Shown here in pieces: positions 9,089-18,229 of a DNA stretch of 64,000 nucleotides; within the stretch, counting starts at the first letter, position 1; the number at the start of each line of letters is the position of its first letter. A program made the translations under genes and the position numbers. Source of the DNA: JAEZKC01 sp046546375 (GTDB lineage: Bacteria; Fibrobacterota; Chitinivibrionia; Chitinivibrionales; Chitinispirillaceae); NCBI GenBank assembly GCA_046546375.1, contig JBKGXV010000002.1:1-64000 (forward strand), written 5' to 3'. The notes under the pieces are model-generated. The model saw only the letters and a list, made by a program, of their open reading frames with translations. It did no database searches and was not told the origin of the DNA.

Positions 9089-9115
9089 AAAAGACGAGAT
9101 TGTGCTCGTCTTTTT
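9089..9115. terminator. Bidirectional intrinsic terminator
   Basis: GACGAG (9093-9098) pairs with CTCGTC (9105-9110) around a six-base loop, with an A-run before and TTTTT after. It can therefore stop transcription from both sides, between the Hsp70 operon and the convergent flavoprotein gene. Confidence 0.75.
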
Positions 9116-9158
9116 CTGTTCTAATCCGAAAAGATGTTGTTGATCTTTTGTTGAGTCC

Positions 9159-9755
9159 TTACCCAAACATCTTTTTCACCAGTTCTCCTACTTTCCTGCC
9201 CATGTTCTCTGCAGTCTTGACACCGGTATCATCCTTTTCGATTCCATCGGGATTTCCGCTCCACAGTATGCCGCCGAAATGACTTGTCGGGGAAGCATCC
9301 GATACTACAGTCATACCCTGAATCATGGCATTCTTTACAAGATCCATCGCGGTCAGCTCCTGGCCACCGTTGCGTGAACGGCCGACTGTCAAAACTCCCG
9401 CAATCAGATTCTCGAATCTGAATCCGTTTCTTCTGAATAGAACGCAGCGGTCGATGAACATTTTCATCTGCGAGCTCACGCCGCCAAAATAGACCGGGGA
9501 AGCCAGGATCAGCCCCTTGATATTATCATCTTTCAGAAGGGGCAGTATCTTATTGGTGAAATCATCATCGAGTGCACAGGTGTATTCTTTCCGACATTTG
9601 GCACAATCGACACATCCGGAGAATGTATGGTGAGAAAGCTGTAAGATTTCGGTATCGACTCCGGACTGTTTCACCGCCTCCATAGCTTTCTTAAGACCGA
9701 AAAGTGTCGTACTGTTCTCTTTTTTGGGACTTCCACAAATTCCAACAACTTTCAT
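9159..9755 (-). CDS. Iron-sulfur flavoprotein / NADPH-dependent FMN reductase family
   Basis: The 198-residue protein has a flavodoxin-like fold with an FMN phosphate loop (GICGSPKKENSTT, residues 5-17). A compact cysteine motif C48-x2-C51-x2-C54-x5-C60 is typical of Isf-type iron-sulfur flavoproteins that carry FMN and one 4Fe-4S cluster. ASPVYFGGVSSQMK is the flavodoxin-type FMN contact. It would shuttle electrons in the cytoplasm of an anaerobe, perhaps in oxidative defence. The ATG at 9755 has AAAGGGGT upstream and lies downstream of a predicted promoter. The longer frame to 9848 would begin upstream of that promoter and is rejected. Confidence 0.82.
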   Translation of the reverse strand: MKVVGICGSPKKENSTTLFGLKKAMEAVKQSGVDTEILQLSHHTFSGCVDCAKCRKEYTCALDDDFTNKILPLLKDDNIKGLILASPVYFGGVSSQMKMFIDRCVLFRRNGFRFENLIAGVLTVGRSRNGGQELTAMDLVKNAMIQGMTVVSDASPTSHFGGILWSGNPDGIEKDDTGVKTAENMGRKVGELVKKMFG

Positions 9756-9784
9756 CTTTACCCCTTTCGGTTCGTCAAAATTCC

Positions 9785-9813
9785 ACGATACTCTTATTTT
9801 TAGCAGATTGCAA
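9785..9813 (-). promoter_or_regulatory. Predicted promoter of the flavoprotein gene
   Basis: TTGCAA (9813-9808), a 17-nt spacer and TATCGT (9790-9785) on the minus strand match consensus at four of six positions each, about 30 nt ahead of the chosen ATG. Confidence 0.35.
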
Positions 9814-9861
9814 TTATTGAAAAACTGACCTGTTTTTCCATTCATCATCCAGCGGCAAAAT

Positions 9862-9894
9862 AAAAAAAGCCGGTAAGAAAATAAACCTACCGGC
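9862..9894 (-). terminator. Intrinsic terminator of the ABC/GldG/DUF4340 operon
   Basis: On the minus strand GCCGGTA (9894-9888) pairs with TACCGGC (9875-9869), and seven T residues follow. It lies 25 nt after the stop of the DUF4340 gene. Confidence 0.85.
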
Positions 9895-9918
9895 CTCTTA
9901 TCAAGAATATAGTCTGAT

Positions 9919-10926
9919 TTATTTCAGATCCGCAGTTGCTTCCGCAGGCTTTTCTTCTGCCTTCAGAGACTCGGCATCCAGATCGAATTTTTCAAGGTCG
10001 CTTTCCTTGATCAGGAACAGTTCATCTTTGCCCTCAACTCTGGTCCAGTACTGCTTTTTGTCCTCTTTGGCTTTTCCGACCACGAATTTCCTTTCGGCAC
10101 CTCCGTTGAGCGTCACCGCAACCGCCAGAGATGGTTCGTTCATACCGGAAACCGAGTCTTCCGGAACGTCATAGACAAATTCAGCAGTTTTAAGAGAGGA
10201 GAGCGTGGAGAGCATTTTGTTGACCGTGTCGGCCGCAGCCATATGCTGGATAGGTTCGGTGATAGTCCATCCTGAATCTGATTTTTCAAGAACCACAGCT
10301 GAGCCGTCCTCTTTTGTAAGAGAGATCTTGTCGGCAGAGCCGCTTGAGAACTGCACGATTCTCTTTTCTCTCCACTTGTCCAGCTCGGAGTGAACAGACA
10401 TGCGCAGTCCTCCCAACACCGAATACACTTCATCGCTTCCCAGAAGGCGAACGCAGTTACTGTTCCACTCAAACCCTTTATCACCTATGAACATGGAACC
10501 CACAGAACTGTCATCTCCTTTCAGTACCTCCACAAACATTCCGCTTGCGCTGTCCACCTCGAACTTGGACTGCTTTTCTGGATTGTTGGAAACCAGATCG
10601 CCTTTTTTCATGGTGACAAGCTTCTCCAGCGCTATCTGCACCGATGCACTGTCGGCCGTGTAGAGTTTTTCCTCATCGGTTTTAGAGTTGTCTTTCTGGT
10701 CGGCAACTTTGCCGACCATCCAGGTACCGTTTTTGTTAACCAGCTTGAGTGTGTTCCCGTCCTTTCTGATCATTACCGATGATATTGATTTTTCATCCAG
10801 ACCGGGGAAGAATTTCAATTCACTTTCGGATGGTTTTTTGGAATTGAGTTTTTCTGATATTATGAATATGGCGGTGACCAGCACCAATACACTCAATCCC
10901 AGAACAAGTTTCTTATTTTTTCCCAT
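9919..10926 (-). CDS. DUF4340 domain protein, membrane-anchored
   Basis: This 335-residue protein has a short basic N-terminus, one transmembrane helix (LVLGLSVLVLVTAIFII) and a long extracytoplasmic domain. Repeated beta-rich units such as ISSVMIRKDGNTLKLVNKNGTWMV and KISLTKEDGSAVVLEKSD are characteristic of DUF4340. The ATG at 10926 follows GGGAGG by 9 nt and overlaps the stop of the GldG-like gene by 14 nt. DUF4340 proteins are usually encoded last in operons with GldA/F/G-like ABC components, as here, and probably form part of that membrane complex. The acidic/Ala tail (EEKPAEATADLK) looks disordered. Confidence 0.82.
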   Translation of the reverse strand: MGKNKKLVLGLSVLVLVTAIFIISEKLNSKKPSESELKFFPGLDEKSISSVMIRKDGNTLKLVNKNGTWMVGKVADQKDNSKTDEEKLYTADSASVQIALEKLVTMKKGDLVSNNPEKQSKFEVDSASGMFVEVLKGDDSSVGSMFIGDKGFEWNSNCVRLLGSDEVYSVLGGLRMSVHSELDKWREKRIVQFSSGSADKISLTKEDGSAVVLEKSDSGWTITEPIQHMAAADTVNKMLSTLSSLKTAEFVYDVPEDSVSGMNEPSLAVAVTLNGGAERKFVVGKAKEDKKQYWTRVEGKDELFLIKESDLEKFDLDAESLKAEEKPAEATADLK

Positions 10927-12649
10927 TGTTATTGTCCTCCCTTGTGGTGACACTGACCGGTGCAGGTGAGATTTTCTCCCTGCGTCTCAGAGAAATGAAG
11001 ATTCCCACTATGATAACCAGCAGAGGCATGGTCAGGATATTCGCCAGACGGATCATGTTGGGGGTTTTCGATCCCTCTTCAAGTACGTTTGCATCGATTG
11101 TTTTGTCTTTGAGCACACGTGAGCGGATCTGGATAAGATTGTCATCCAGGGAAAGCCAGTCCACGAGGTTATGCATGAAAAGAAGGTTGCTTTTTGTCGT
11201 GTTCTGGTCTGAAACGAAATCCGCATCTCCGATCACCACCAGATTGCCCTTGCTGTTTGAGGGATTTACACTGCGTGAAGCATCCTCCGGTGAAAGTGAG
11301 ATCGGTTGTGCCGTGTCCGAGCTTGCGTCTTTAACCGGCGGAACACTTTTCCCCTTGAAATAGGAGGAGAAATCTCCTGAAAGGTGAGCCGCAAGAACCT
11401 GAGGTTCTAGTTTGTCTTCTTCCGGCACATCGTACTCGGCTTTGGGTTGAAGATCGAAACTGCCGGCTGTAATCCAGCTTTGATCACTGGAGGATACAAG
11501 TGGGGTTGCTTTCACCTTTTGCTGCTCGGTATTTGCCGTATCCGCTTTGAACGTAAGTCCGCTTGCCCAGGCCAGAACCAGCTCCGAGTGGGATGATACG
11601 GCCGGATTGTCTTTGTTGAATCCCTTGCTGCCTATTCTTACAAAATAGGGATAGGGGACTCTTTCATTGAATGTGAACGGTCCGACATTTTTGGGAATGG
11701 CAACGTGGCTGCAGGAAGCATCCTGAACCAGATTCCGTTCCACTTTCACACCGTAGTGTTCCAGCAGATCGAGAATTTTTGTCTCCTGTACAATTCCGCG
11801 TGCGCCCTGCTGAAATGAGATGGAGACCGGGTCTGTCATGGCGATCAGATTTCCGCCGTTCATAAAGAACTGGTCGATTTCAAAAAGCTGGCGATCGGTG
11901 AAGTTTGTGCCACCTGGAATGATGAGGGTTTTGATATCCTCATCGATGGGCTCGCCTTTGGATATATCAACCGTGTTGACTGTATAGTCACGCCGGAGCT
12001 CGTCGAAAAGCGGAGCGTACTTCTTTTCTGTTGTTTCCTGCTGCGCATTCATCTGGGGGCTGACCTGATTGGGAATGAAATCCCCGCTCTGTGTTTTGAG
12101 AATACCAACTTTGGGCTCGGAATCCCGCATGACCTTCATGATTCCCTGAGCAAGGTCATACTCCAGATTGTTGAGGTTCTGAATTATCGGAATGGACTCC
12201 TTTTTGTTTCCATAGCCGATACCTATTCCCATGTAGCCCTTCATTGCCTGGGCTTTGTCTTTTTTCACGGTCTGAAGAGTGACTTCCGGCACGTTGAAAC
12301 TTCTGGCTGCATCGGCCGCATCTTTATCCTCCGAGGGGTTCTCGTAGGTGATGCGAAGCTTGTTTCCGGCGAGGTTCTGGAATTCACTCAGAAGATCCTT
12401 GACGGTGGTAACTGTGTTGTAGGTTTCCGGCGGAAGATCATTCGAGAAGAAGACCTTTATGTTGACGATATCATCCATTCCTCTCAGAAGTTTCTTGCTC
12501 GCTTTTGAAACAGTATACTGCTTGTTTTCGGTAAGATCGATACGCCTGAACAGGCTGCTTGCCCCGTAGTTGACAAGTGCAACAACTGCCAGAACAGCTG
12601 CAATTATCACGGCAAGCTCGGTTCTGGTTTTTATCTTTTTGGTTTCCAT
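10913..12649 (-). CDS. GldG family ABC-associated membrane protein
   Basis: The 578-residue protein has an N-terminal transmembrane helix (LAVIIAAVLAVVALVNYGA), a large periplasmic domain and a C-terminal helix (MIRLANILTMPLLVIIVGIFISLRRRE). The motif RIDLTENKQYTVSKASKKLL directly after helix one, and the ThuA-like segment around TLIIPGGTNFTDRQLFEIDQF, are hallmarks of GldG/DUF4350-like auxiliary proteins. Two close ATGs exist at 12655 and 12649; the second is better spaced from GGGAT. Related proteins are essential for gliding in Flavobacterium, but homologues in non-gliding bacteria are common, so gliding should not be assumed. Confidence 0.82.
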   Translation of the reverse strand: METKKIKTRTELAVIIAAVLAVVALVNYGASSLFRRIDLTENKQYTVSKASKKLLRGMDDIVNIKVFFSNDLPPETYNTVTTVKDLLSEFQNLAGNKLRITYENPSEDKDAADAARSFNVPEVTLQTVKKDKAQAMKGYMGIGIGYGNKKESIPIIQNLNNLEYDLAQGIMKVMRDSEPKVGILKTQSGDFIPNQVSPQMNAQQETTEKKYAPLFDELRRDYTVNTVDISKGEPIDEDIKTLIIPGGTNFTDRQLFEIDQFFMNGGNLIAMTDPVSISFQQGARGIVQETKILDLLEHYGVKVERNLVQDASCSHVAIPKNVGPFTFNERVPYPYFVRIGSKGFNKDNPAVSSHSELVLAWASGLTFKADTANTEQQKVKATPLVSSSDQSWITAGSFDLQPKAEYDVPEEDKLEPQVLAAHLSGDFSSYFKGKSVPPVKDASSDTAQPISLSPEDASRSVNPSNSKGNLVVIGDADFVSDQNTTKSNLLFMHNLVDWLSLDDNLIQIRSRVLKDKTIDANVLEEGSKTPNMIRLANILTMPLLVIIVGIFISLRRREKISPAPVSVTTREDNNNGKK

Positions 12650-12676
12650 AGTCATTATCCCATTTCCAATTATTGG

Positions 12677-13393
12677 TTATTCAAATTTTCTGCTGCCGAG
12701 TGACTGAGTGTTGAGAAACAGAAAAAAGCCGATAATAGAGAGATAGTAGATTATATCTCTGCTGTCTATGACTCCCCGTCCTATGCTGTCAAAATGGGTT
12801 GTAAGTCCCAGATAGGAGAACAGAGGTACAAGGGAGGTGGGCAGAAAGGTGGTGACCATGGGATGTCCGATCATCATCAGTACGAAAATGACCACCAAAC
12901 CCGTTATGAACGCCACGATCTGATTTTCCGTATGTGATGAAACCCACAATCCGATAGCCAGATAGGCTGCTCCCATGAGAATCGCTCCGATATAGCCTCC
13001 CAGAATAGGTCCGGGATCGGGACTTCCGATCAGAAAGATGGTGATCGGTACTGTGATTGATAAAAGAATCACTATGGAAAGAAAGGCCAGAGAAGCGAGG
13101 AATTTCCCCAGAACGACCTGGGCATCGCTGAGCGGCCAGGTGAGAAGCAGTTCCATGGTTTTCGCTTTTTTCTCCTCGGCCCAGCTTCTCATGGTGATTG
13201 CTGGAATGAAAAACAGAAACACCCAGGGAAGAATGTTGAAATAGTTGCGCATCTCTGCCTGATTAAGCAGAAAAAAGCCCTGGAAGAACATGAAATTGGT
13301 CGCCACAAGGTATACGGTTATGAAAACGTAAGCTATGGGCGATATGAAATAGGAGGTGAACTCCTTTCTGAATATTGCCGCCACTGTGCTCAT
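12677..13393 (-). CDS. ABC-2 type permease (GldF-like)
   Basis: This 238-residue integral membrane protein has about six hydrophobic segments, beginning FRKEFTSYFISPIAYVFITV, an N-terminus typical of GldF/NosY-type ABC-2 permeases. The cytoplasmic loop RSWAEEKKAKTMELLLTWP is the conserved coupling region that contacts the ATPase. It starts 3 nt after the stop of the ATPase gene and is followed by the gldG-like gene. Together they form an ABC exporter of unknown substrate in the inner membrane. Confidence 0.85.
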   Translation of the reverse strand: MSTVAAIFRKEFTSYFISPIAYVFITVYLVATNFMFFQGFFLLNQAEMRNYFNILPWVFLFFIPAITMRSWAEEKKAKTMELLLTWPLSDAQVVLGKFLASLAFLSIVILLSITVPITIFLIGSPDPGPILGGYIGAILMGAAYLAIGLWVSSHTENQIVAFITGLVVIFVLMMIGHPMVTTFLPTSLVPLFSYLGLTTHFDSIGRGVIDSRDIIYYLSIIGFFLFLNTQSLGSRKFE

Positions 13394-13396
13394 TTG

Positions 13397-14350
13397 TTAA
13401 CTCCTTGTCAGTTGTGTGAAAACATCCTCAAGACTTGCCGATTCGCGTCTGAGTTCGGCCAGGCTCCAGCCGTTGTCCACGGCACAATTGAAAAGCATCT
13501 CTCCGATATCGTCTTTTGTCGCGGTCTGGATGAGAGCGTTGTGCCAGCCGGAGTCAAGGTCCTGGAGTTTTACCATGGACACTCCGTCGATATCCGACAG
13601 ACTGTTTTCGATGGAAATTTTCTCACCTTTGATCTTCATAGTGTAATGTGAACCGCTTTCGTAGCCTTCAGTGAGTTCATCCGGTGTACCGCTGGCTACT
13701 ATCGCACCGTCACTGATGATGAGAATCTTGTCACAGGTGGCGGAGACTTCCGAAAGGATGTGTGAGCAGTATATAACGGTTTTCTCTTCACCGATTTTTT
13801 TGATCAGATTACGGATCTCTATGATCTGGTTGGGATCCAGACCCGACATGGGCTCGTCGAGAATCAGCAGGTCGGGGTTGTGAATCATTGCCTGAGCCAG
13901 ACCGACTCTCTGGCGATATCCTTTGGAAAGTTTGCCGATCTGGCGGTTGGTCATTTTGGTAAGACCGCACACCGAGAACATCTCGTCGATACGGGATTTG
14001 AGCCGGCTGCCCTTAAGTCCCCTGACTTCCCCCACAAAGTTCATGTACTCCTGGACAGTCATGTCATTATAGAGAGGAGTGCTTTCAGGCAGGTATCCGA
14101 TTTTCTGCCGGATCTGAAGGCTTTGTTCCGCCGTGTCCAGCCCATCGACCAGAATACTTCCGCTTGTAGGCGGGATGAAACAGGTGATGATGCGCATGGC
14201 GGTGGTTTTCCCGGCGCCGTTTGGGCCCAGAAAACCGAACACTTCTCCTTTGGGGATCTGGAAATTCAGGTCTTTAACGGCGTGTACTTGGCCGAATTTT
14301 TTGTTGAGGTTTTTGACCTCCAACATCAAAGAGCTGCTTTTTTGGTTCAT
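13397..14350 (-). CDS. ABC transporter ATP-binding protein (GldA-like)
   Basis: The 317-residue ATPase shows Walker A (GPNGAGKTTAMR near residue 40), the Q-loop context YLPESTPLY, a variant signature LSKGYRQRVGLAQAM, Walker B LLILDEPMSGLDP and the switch histidine in YCSHILSEV. The C-terminal 90 residues match the extension common to ABC-2 drug/gliding ATPases. It is the first gene of a four-gene operon with the permease, GldG-like and DUF4340 genes, and should energise that inner-membrane complex. The roughly 220 bases upstream, to the terminator at 14573, hold no other gene; a TTGACA at 14490-14485 may be part of its promoter. Confidence 0.87.
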   Translation of the reverse strand: MNQKSSSLMLEVKNLNKKFGQVHAVKDLNFQIPKGEVFGFLGPNGAGKTTAMRIITCFIPPTSGSILVDGLDTAEQSLQIRQKIGYLPESTPLYNDMTVQEYMNFVGEVRGLKGSRLKSRIDEMFSVCGLTKMTNRQIGKLSKGYRQRVGLAQAMIHNPDLLILDEPMSGLDPNQIIEIRNLIKKIGEEKTVIYCSHILSEVSATCDKILIISDGAIVASGTPDELTEGYESGSHYTMKIKGEKISIENSLSDIDGVSMVKLQDLDSGWHNALIQTATKDDIGEMLFNCAVDNGWSLAELRRESASLEDVFTQLTRS

Positions 14351-14572
14351 AGATTTACCACCATTGTGTGATAAAAGGTGAGTAGGTTGTATTGTAAAAA
14401 AGAACTTTTCAGTTTTATGCTGAAATAATCAAATCACTCCAATAAAGAACAATCAGGCTTTAAAATGTGAAAGGAACAATTCACTGTCAAACTGTCAGCG
14501 CCGAATCAGAGCTGAAACAGCGTTCGGGGAGTGAATACGAATTGTACTCTGGAATATTGTATCAAGGGCGGG

Positions 14573-14595
14573 AAAAGAGGGGAAAATCTCCCCTC
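14573..14595 (-). terminator. Intrinsic terminator of the Hc1-like gene
   Basis: On the minus strand GAGGGGA (14595-14589) pairs with TCCCCTC (14583-14577) around a 5-nt loop and is followed by TTTT. It begins about 10 nt after the stop of the small histone-like gene. Confidence 0.75.
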
Positions 14596-14604
14596 CGATA
14601 TCTT

Positions 14605-14775
14605 TTATTCAGTTTTTTTGGCTTCCTGAATCTGAGTGCGGAGATCCTGAGCCATTTTTTTAATATTCTGAAGACTTTTGCGGGCACGGGTTCCTGCGGA
14701 TTTGTTACCACGTTCAAATTTTTCGTATTCGGCTTTGAGAACTTCCACTTCGTTCAGAAGATCCTGAAGAGACAT
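14605..14775 (-). CDS. Histone H1-like (Hc1-type) small DNA-binding protein
   Basis: This 56-residue protein was found by reading the strand between larger genes. The ATG has an ideal AAGGAGGAACA ahead of it and the frame ends at TAA just before a terminator. Residues about 5-35 read LLNEVEVLKAEYEKFERGNK and SAGTRARKSLQNIKKMAQDL. The GNK-AGTR-R-K-LQ-K-A pattern is the signature of bacterial histone H1-like Hc1 proteins known in Chlamydia and Bacteroidetes. The product is highly charged and helical. A nucleoid-associated DNA-binding role is inferred from the family. It has its own terminator and probably its own promoter in the AT-rich 130 bases upstream, so it is a single-gene unit. Confidence 0.78.
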   Translation of the reverse strand: MSLQDLLNEVEVLKAEYEKFERGNKSAGTRARKSLQNIKKMAQDLRTQIQEAKKTE

Positions 14776-14905
14776 TGTTCCTCCTTGATATTTTGTAAGG
14801 GTCGGTTGTTGAATCTTGTATAATTCTTTTTACAGCATAGGTAATATCATAATTGTCTCTCTTAAAACGCTAGTATTTTTCCAAAATATCTCAAAAAAAC
14901 GCATC

Positions 14906-15784
14906 TCAGGGGTGAAAAAGGTAATAAAGCCCTGCAGGTTTGCTTATTGTTCCCAGAGCAGGAAACTCTTTCTGTGCAGCTTGAGTAAGGGTTTGCCACC
15001 AGCTGTTTCCGCGCTGTTCTCTTTCAATCACTTTGCAGTTCTGCGGAAGTCCAGCCTTCTGACACAAGTAGCTCAAGGCTTTCTCATACCCTCCAAGGGT
15101 ATCCACAAGATTTCTCCTTGTGGCTTGTTTTCCTGTGAAAAGACGTCCGTCCGCCACTTTCCTCACCGAATCCGTTTCCATTGCTCTTCCAGCACTGATC
15201 GCCTGAATAAACTGCTCGTGGGTATCATCCAGAAGCTTTTGAAATATCTGGTTTTCCTCTTCATTGTGGTTTCGATAGGGACTTGCGATATCTTTGAATT
15301 CACCAGCTTTGTATACTCGGAACCCGATACCCAGCTTTTCGGTCAGTTCCTTGTAGAGGGGGATGGTGAATATGACTCCGATGCTACCGGTCAGGGTTCC
15401 CGGGGAGGCGAAGATTTTTTCCGCAGGACTGGCGATGTAGTACCCTCCGGAAGCTGCCATATTTCCCATGCTGACTACCAGCGGCTTATCTGCGGTTCTG
15501 TATGCTGCTACTTCTGAATAAATCTCCTGGGAGGGAGCTACTGCTCCGCCCGGACTGTCGATCCGTAGGAGAACTCCGGCAACGGACTGGTCACGGCGGT
15601 AGCTGCGAAGCTGATTCACATACCATTCCGACTCTTCAATCATTCCCTCCACTCGTACCACTGCAAGTTTCTGAAGAGAGATGGTCTTGATATTGGAAGA
15701 ATTCCTGAACATGACGATAATACCAAGTACCACTGGAAGCAAAATCACCAGCAGGATTATGATTCTTTGTACATTCCGTTTCAT
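14906..15784 (-). CDS. sppA: Signal peptide peptidase SppA, short form
   Basis: The 292-residue serine protease has one N-terminal transmembrane helix (IIILLVILLPVVLGIIVMF) and a periplasmic ClpP-like domain. The Ser/Lys dyad fits S112 (NMAASGGYY) and K164 (YKAGEFKD). Their 52-residue spacing equals that of Bacillus SppA. LRIDSPGG and GSIGVIF are further family motifs. It would degrade leftover signal peptides in the membrane. It is the short single-domain form, not the 618-residue E. coli type. The ATG overlaps the upstream stop as TAATG, coupling it to the LysM transglycosylase. Confidence 0.88.
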   Translation of the reverse strand: MKRNVQRIIILLVILLPVVLGIIVMFRNSSNIKTISLQKLAVVRVEGMIEESEWYVNQLRSYRRDQSVAGVLLRIDSPGGAVAPSQEIYSEVAAYRTADKPLVVSMGNMAASGGYYIASPAEKIFASPGTLTGSIGVIFTIPLYKELTEKLGIGFRVYKAGEFKDIASPYRNHNEEENQIFQKLLDDTHEQFIQAISAGRAMETDSVRKVADGRLFTGKQATRRNLVDTLGGYEKALSYLCQKAGLPQNCKVIEREQRGNSWWQTLTQAAQKEFPALGTISKPAGLYYLFHP

Positions 15785-18096
15785 TATCCGCCTTCCTGCA
15801 CAATTTTGATGGTATCTCCCGGCGTGATTCTGGAATCTGGAGTCAAATTGTTGTATTCATATATAGAATCCAGTGAAACATCCAGATCGGATGCTATACT
15901 CCAGAGATTATCCCCTTTTTTGACGGTATACAGTTGCGCATTTTTCGGGAGTTTCACGGCAGGAGAGCTGGATTTCTTTTCGGTTGGTATTTCTTTGGAA
16001 TCAACAGGAAGTTTGACCTCATCTCCTATATGCAGAACGGATGTTTCAGTCAGTCCGTTGAGCTCTAAAAGCTTGTCCAGATCAATTGAGAACTTTTGGG
16101 AAATGCTGAACAGGTTATCGCCTTTCCGCACCGTATGAGTGATGAAATCTCCTTTTTTCTGAGTCTTTGGGCTATCAGCTTTTTTCTGATTGATTTTTTG
16201 GGGTGATCGGTTTTTGTTTTTGGTTTCTTTGTACACCAGAATATCACCGGGAAAGATGAGCGGCCTTTTGGGATTGAGGCAGTTGATCTGGGCCAGTTCT
16301 TTCACCGGTACACCCAGGTTTTGAGCTATGGTATACAGATTATCACCTTTTTTCACCAGATATTTGCCTGTATATTTTCCTTTGTTGTCACTCGAGGCGG
16401 AACTTGCGTTCATATCTGCCGAATGGTAGATGAAAATCGTCTGGTTGGCTTTGAGCTGCTGGGGACGGGAGATGTTGTTCCATTTGAGTATTTCCTTTAC
16501 TGTCACTCCGAAAACATCGGCAATTTTCCAGACTGAATCGCCTTTGCGAACCCTGTAGGAGATCTTCTTACCTTTTCTTTTTGCTGCAGCTTTCACGGTG
16601 CTTTTTTTCACACCCGAAGAGGATGCAATTTTTCCGGGCACTGAAGTGTTGACCGGTATGGGAATAAACAGATTTCTGCCCGCAATGATACGATTTGTTC
16701 TCAAATTATTTATTGTTCTCAATCCACTTACAGGAACTCCGAATTTTCTGGCAATCTGCAGCAGGTTGTCTCCCCGTCGAATCCTGTATCTGTAGAATTT
16801 GACTTTCTTTTCATCCGGAAGCTCGCTGTAGAATTTTTTAAACGCTTCTGCATATCCTTTGGGAAAATAAAGCTGTACGTTTTCCAGATCAGGCGGGGTA
16901 CACCAGTGAAGTATATGGGGGTTCATCTTTTTTATCGTGTCCAGGGAAAGATCAATTCCTTTGGCAATCGTGGACAGTTCGACACAGTCGCTTACAAACA
17001 CGGTATCGGGATCGAAAATGGTATCGGTCTGAAATGAAAAATCAAAAACATCGGGATTTTTCGCTACGATAATTGATGCCAGGTAGAGGGGAACGTAGTT
17101 CATGGTTTCTCTGGGGAGGGATAGAGACCAGTAATCATTTGTACTGTCTATCCGCATGGTTCGCCTCATTCTGCCTTCACCGCAGTTGTAGGAACCAAGC
17201 GCCAGGTGCCAGTCATTGAAATCATTATAAAGCTTTTGCAAATAGCGCATGGCTGCTTTGGTGGATTTATAAGGATCCCGGCGCTCATCTATCCAGTAAT
17301 TCTGACGAAGTCCGAATATTCTGCCGGTTGAGGGTATGAATTGCCAGATGCCGGCCGCATGTGCCGGGGAGTAAGCTTTAGGATTAAATCCGCTTTCCAG
17401 AACCGGGAGATAGGCCAGATCTTCTGGTAGTCCTGCCTCTTTGAACATTTTTTTAAAGGTGGGCAGGTAATATCCGGCGCGTCGAAGCCAGCGGTCAAAA
17501 ATTCCTTTTCTGCTCTTAAGATAAAACAGTAGTGCTCGTTTCACACGATCGTTCCAGATTATGGGCACGTCGTATGAGGTACCTTTTTTGTGAGAGAGTC
17601 GGTGCAGAAAGGCACTGTCGGAGGGAGATATCTTAAAAGTACCCAGACTTTCCAGAATCTGTTGCTTGAAAGCCAGGATCGAGATTTCATCCGGAACGGT
17701 GTACTCCTGAGGCATCAAATCTGAATAAATCAGGACTATATCGGCAATATAGTCCTGAAGGGGAAACCATTCGGCATCAGCAAATTCAAGCCTGGCTTCC
17801 AGAATTCTCACAGCTTTTTGAAGCAGGGTATCGGCGTCCGCGTAGTTTTTTTCAGCGCACGATTGTTTTGCTTTTTTGAGAAGATCATCAATACTGCCGC
17901 TTTCCTCCTCCTTATCCTCCATAATCTCGCTTGAATCGATTTCTGGTGGAATCTCCTCAACGATTTTCGGTTTTGGTGGAGGTTCGGGTTTTGGTTCCAC
18001 AGCGGGCGGATTTTCTTTAACAGCTGAAACGCATCCTGCGACAAGCAGAGGAGCACAGAATGGTATGTATTTCAAAATCAGACTGAATATGTTCAT
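15784..18096 (-). CDS. Lipoprotein lytic transglycosylase with five LysM repeats (MltD-like)
   Basis: This 770-residue envelope enzyme would cleave peptidoglycan to anhydromuropeptides. Its N-terminus ends in the lipobox LVAGC, followed by a Pro/Lys-rich linker and an acidic helical region. An SLT domain occupies roughly residues 218-340: the glutamate of LPVLESGFNPKA is the likely catalytic acid, and HAAGIWQFIPSTGR and LALGSYNCGEGRMRR are family motifs. Five LysM modules follow at about 434, 511, 574, 651 and 718, each starting Y-x-V-[RK]-[KR]-G-D. E. coli MltD has fewer LysM repeats, so cell-wall avidity may be raised. Signal peptidase II processing and outer-membrane anchoring are predicted. 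Confidence 0.88.
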   Translation of the reverse strand: MNIFSLILKYIPFCAPLLVAGCVSAVKENPPAVEPKPEPPPKPKIVEEIPPEIDSSEIMEDKEEESGSIDDLLKKAKQSCAEKNYADADTLLQKAVRILEARLEFADAEWFPLQDYIADIVLIYSDLMPQEYTVPDEISILAFKQQILESLGTFKISPSDSAFLHRLSHKKGTSYDVPIIWNDRVKRALLFYLKSRKGIFDRWLRRAGYYLPTFKKMFKEAGLPEDLAYLPVLESGFNPKAYSPAHAAGIWQFIPSTGRIFGLRQNYWIDERRDPYKSTKAAMRYLQKLYNDFNDWHLALGSYNCGEGRMRRTMRIDSTNDYWSLSLPRETMNYVPLYLASIIVAKNPDVFDFSFQTDTIFDPDTVFVSDCVELSTIAKGIDLSLDTIKKMNPHILHWCTPPDLENVQLYFPKGYAEAFKKFYSELPDEKKVKFYRYRIRRGDNLLQIARKFGVPVSGLRTINNLRTNRIIAGRNLFIPIPVNTSVPGKIASSSGVKKSTVKAAAKRKGKKISYRVRKGDSVWKIADVFGVTVKEILKWNNISRPQQLKANQTIFIYHSADMNASSASSDNKGKYTGKYLVKKGDNLYTIAQNLGVPVKELAQINCLNPKRPLIFPGDILVYKETKNKNRSPQKINQKKADSPKTQKKGDFITHTVRKGDNLFSISQKFSIDLDKLLELNGLTETSVLHIGDEVKLPVDSKEIPTEKKSSSPAVKLPKNAQLYTVKKGDNLWSIASDLDVSLDSIYEYNNLTPDSRITPGDTIKIVQEGG

Positions 18097-18229
18097 AGAC
18101 TCAAATGTTGATGATTTTCAATATTAATGGGGAACTGTTGCAAAATCGGTAGTTTCATTTTCTAAGTAAAAGAAAATTACATCCTGCGGTGGCCGTGGCC
18201 AATTTTTTAATTGAAGGCGGGAAAAGGTG

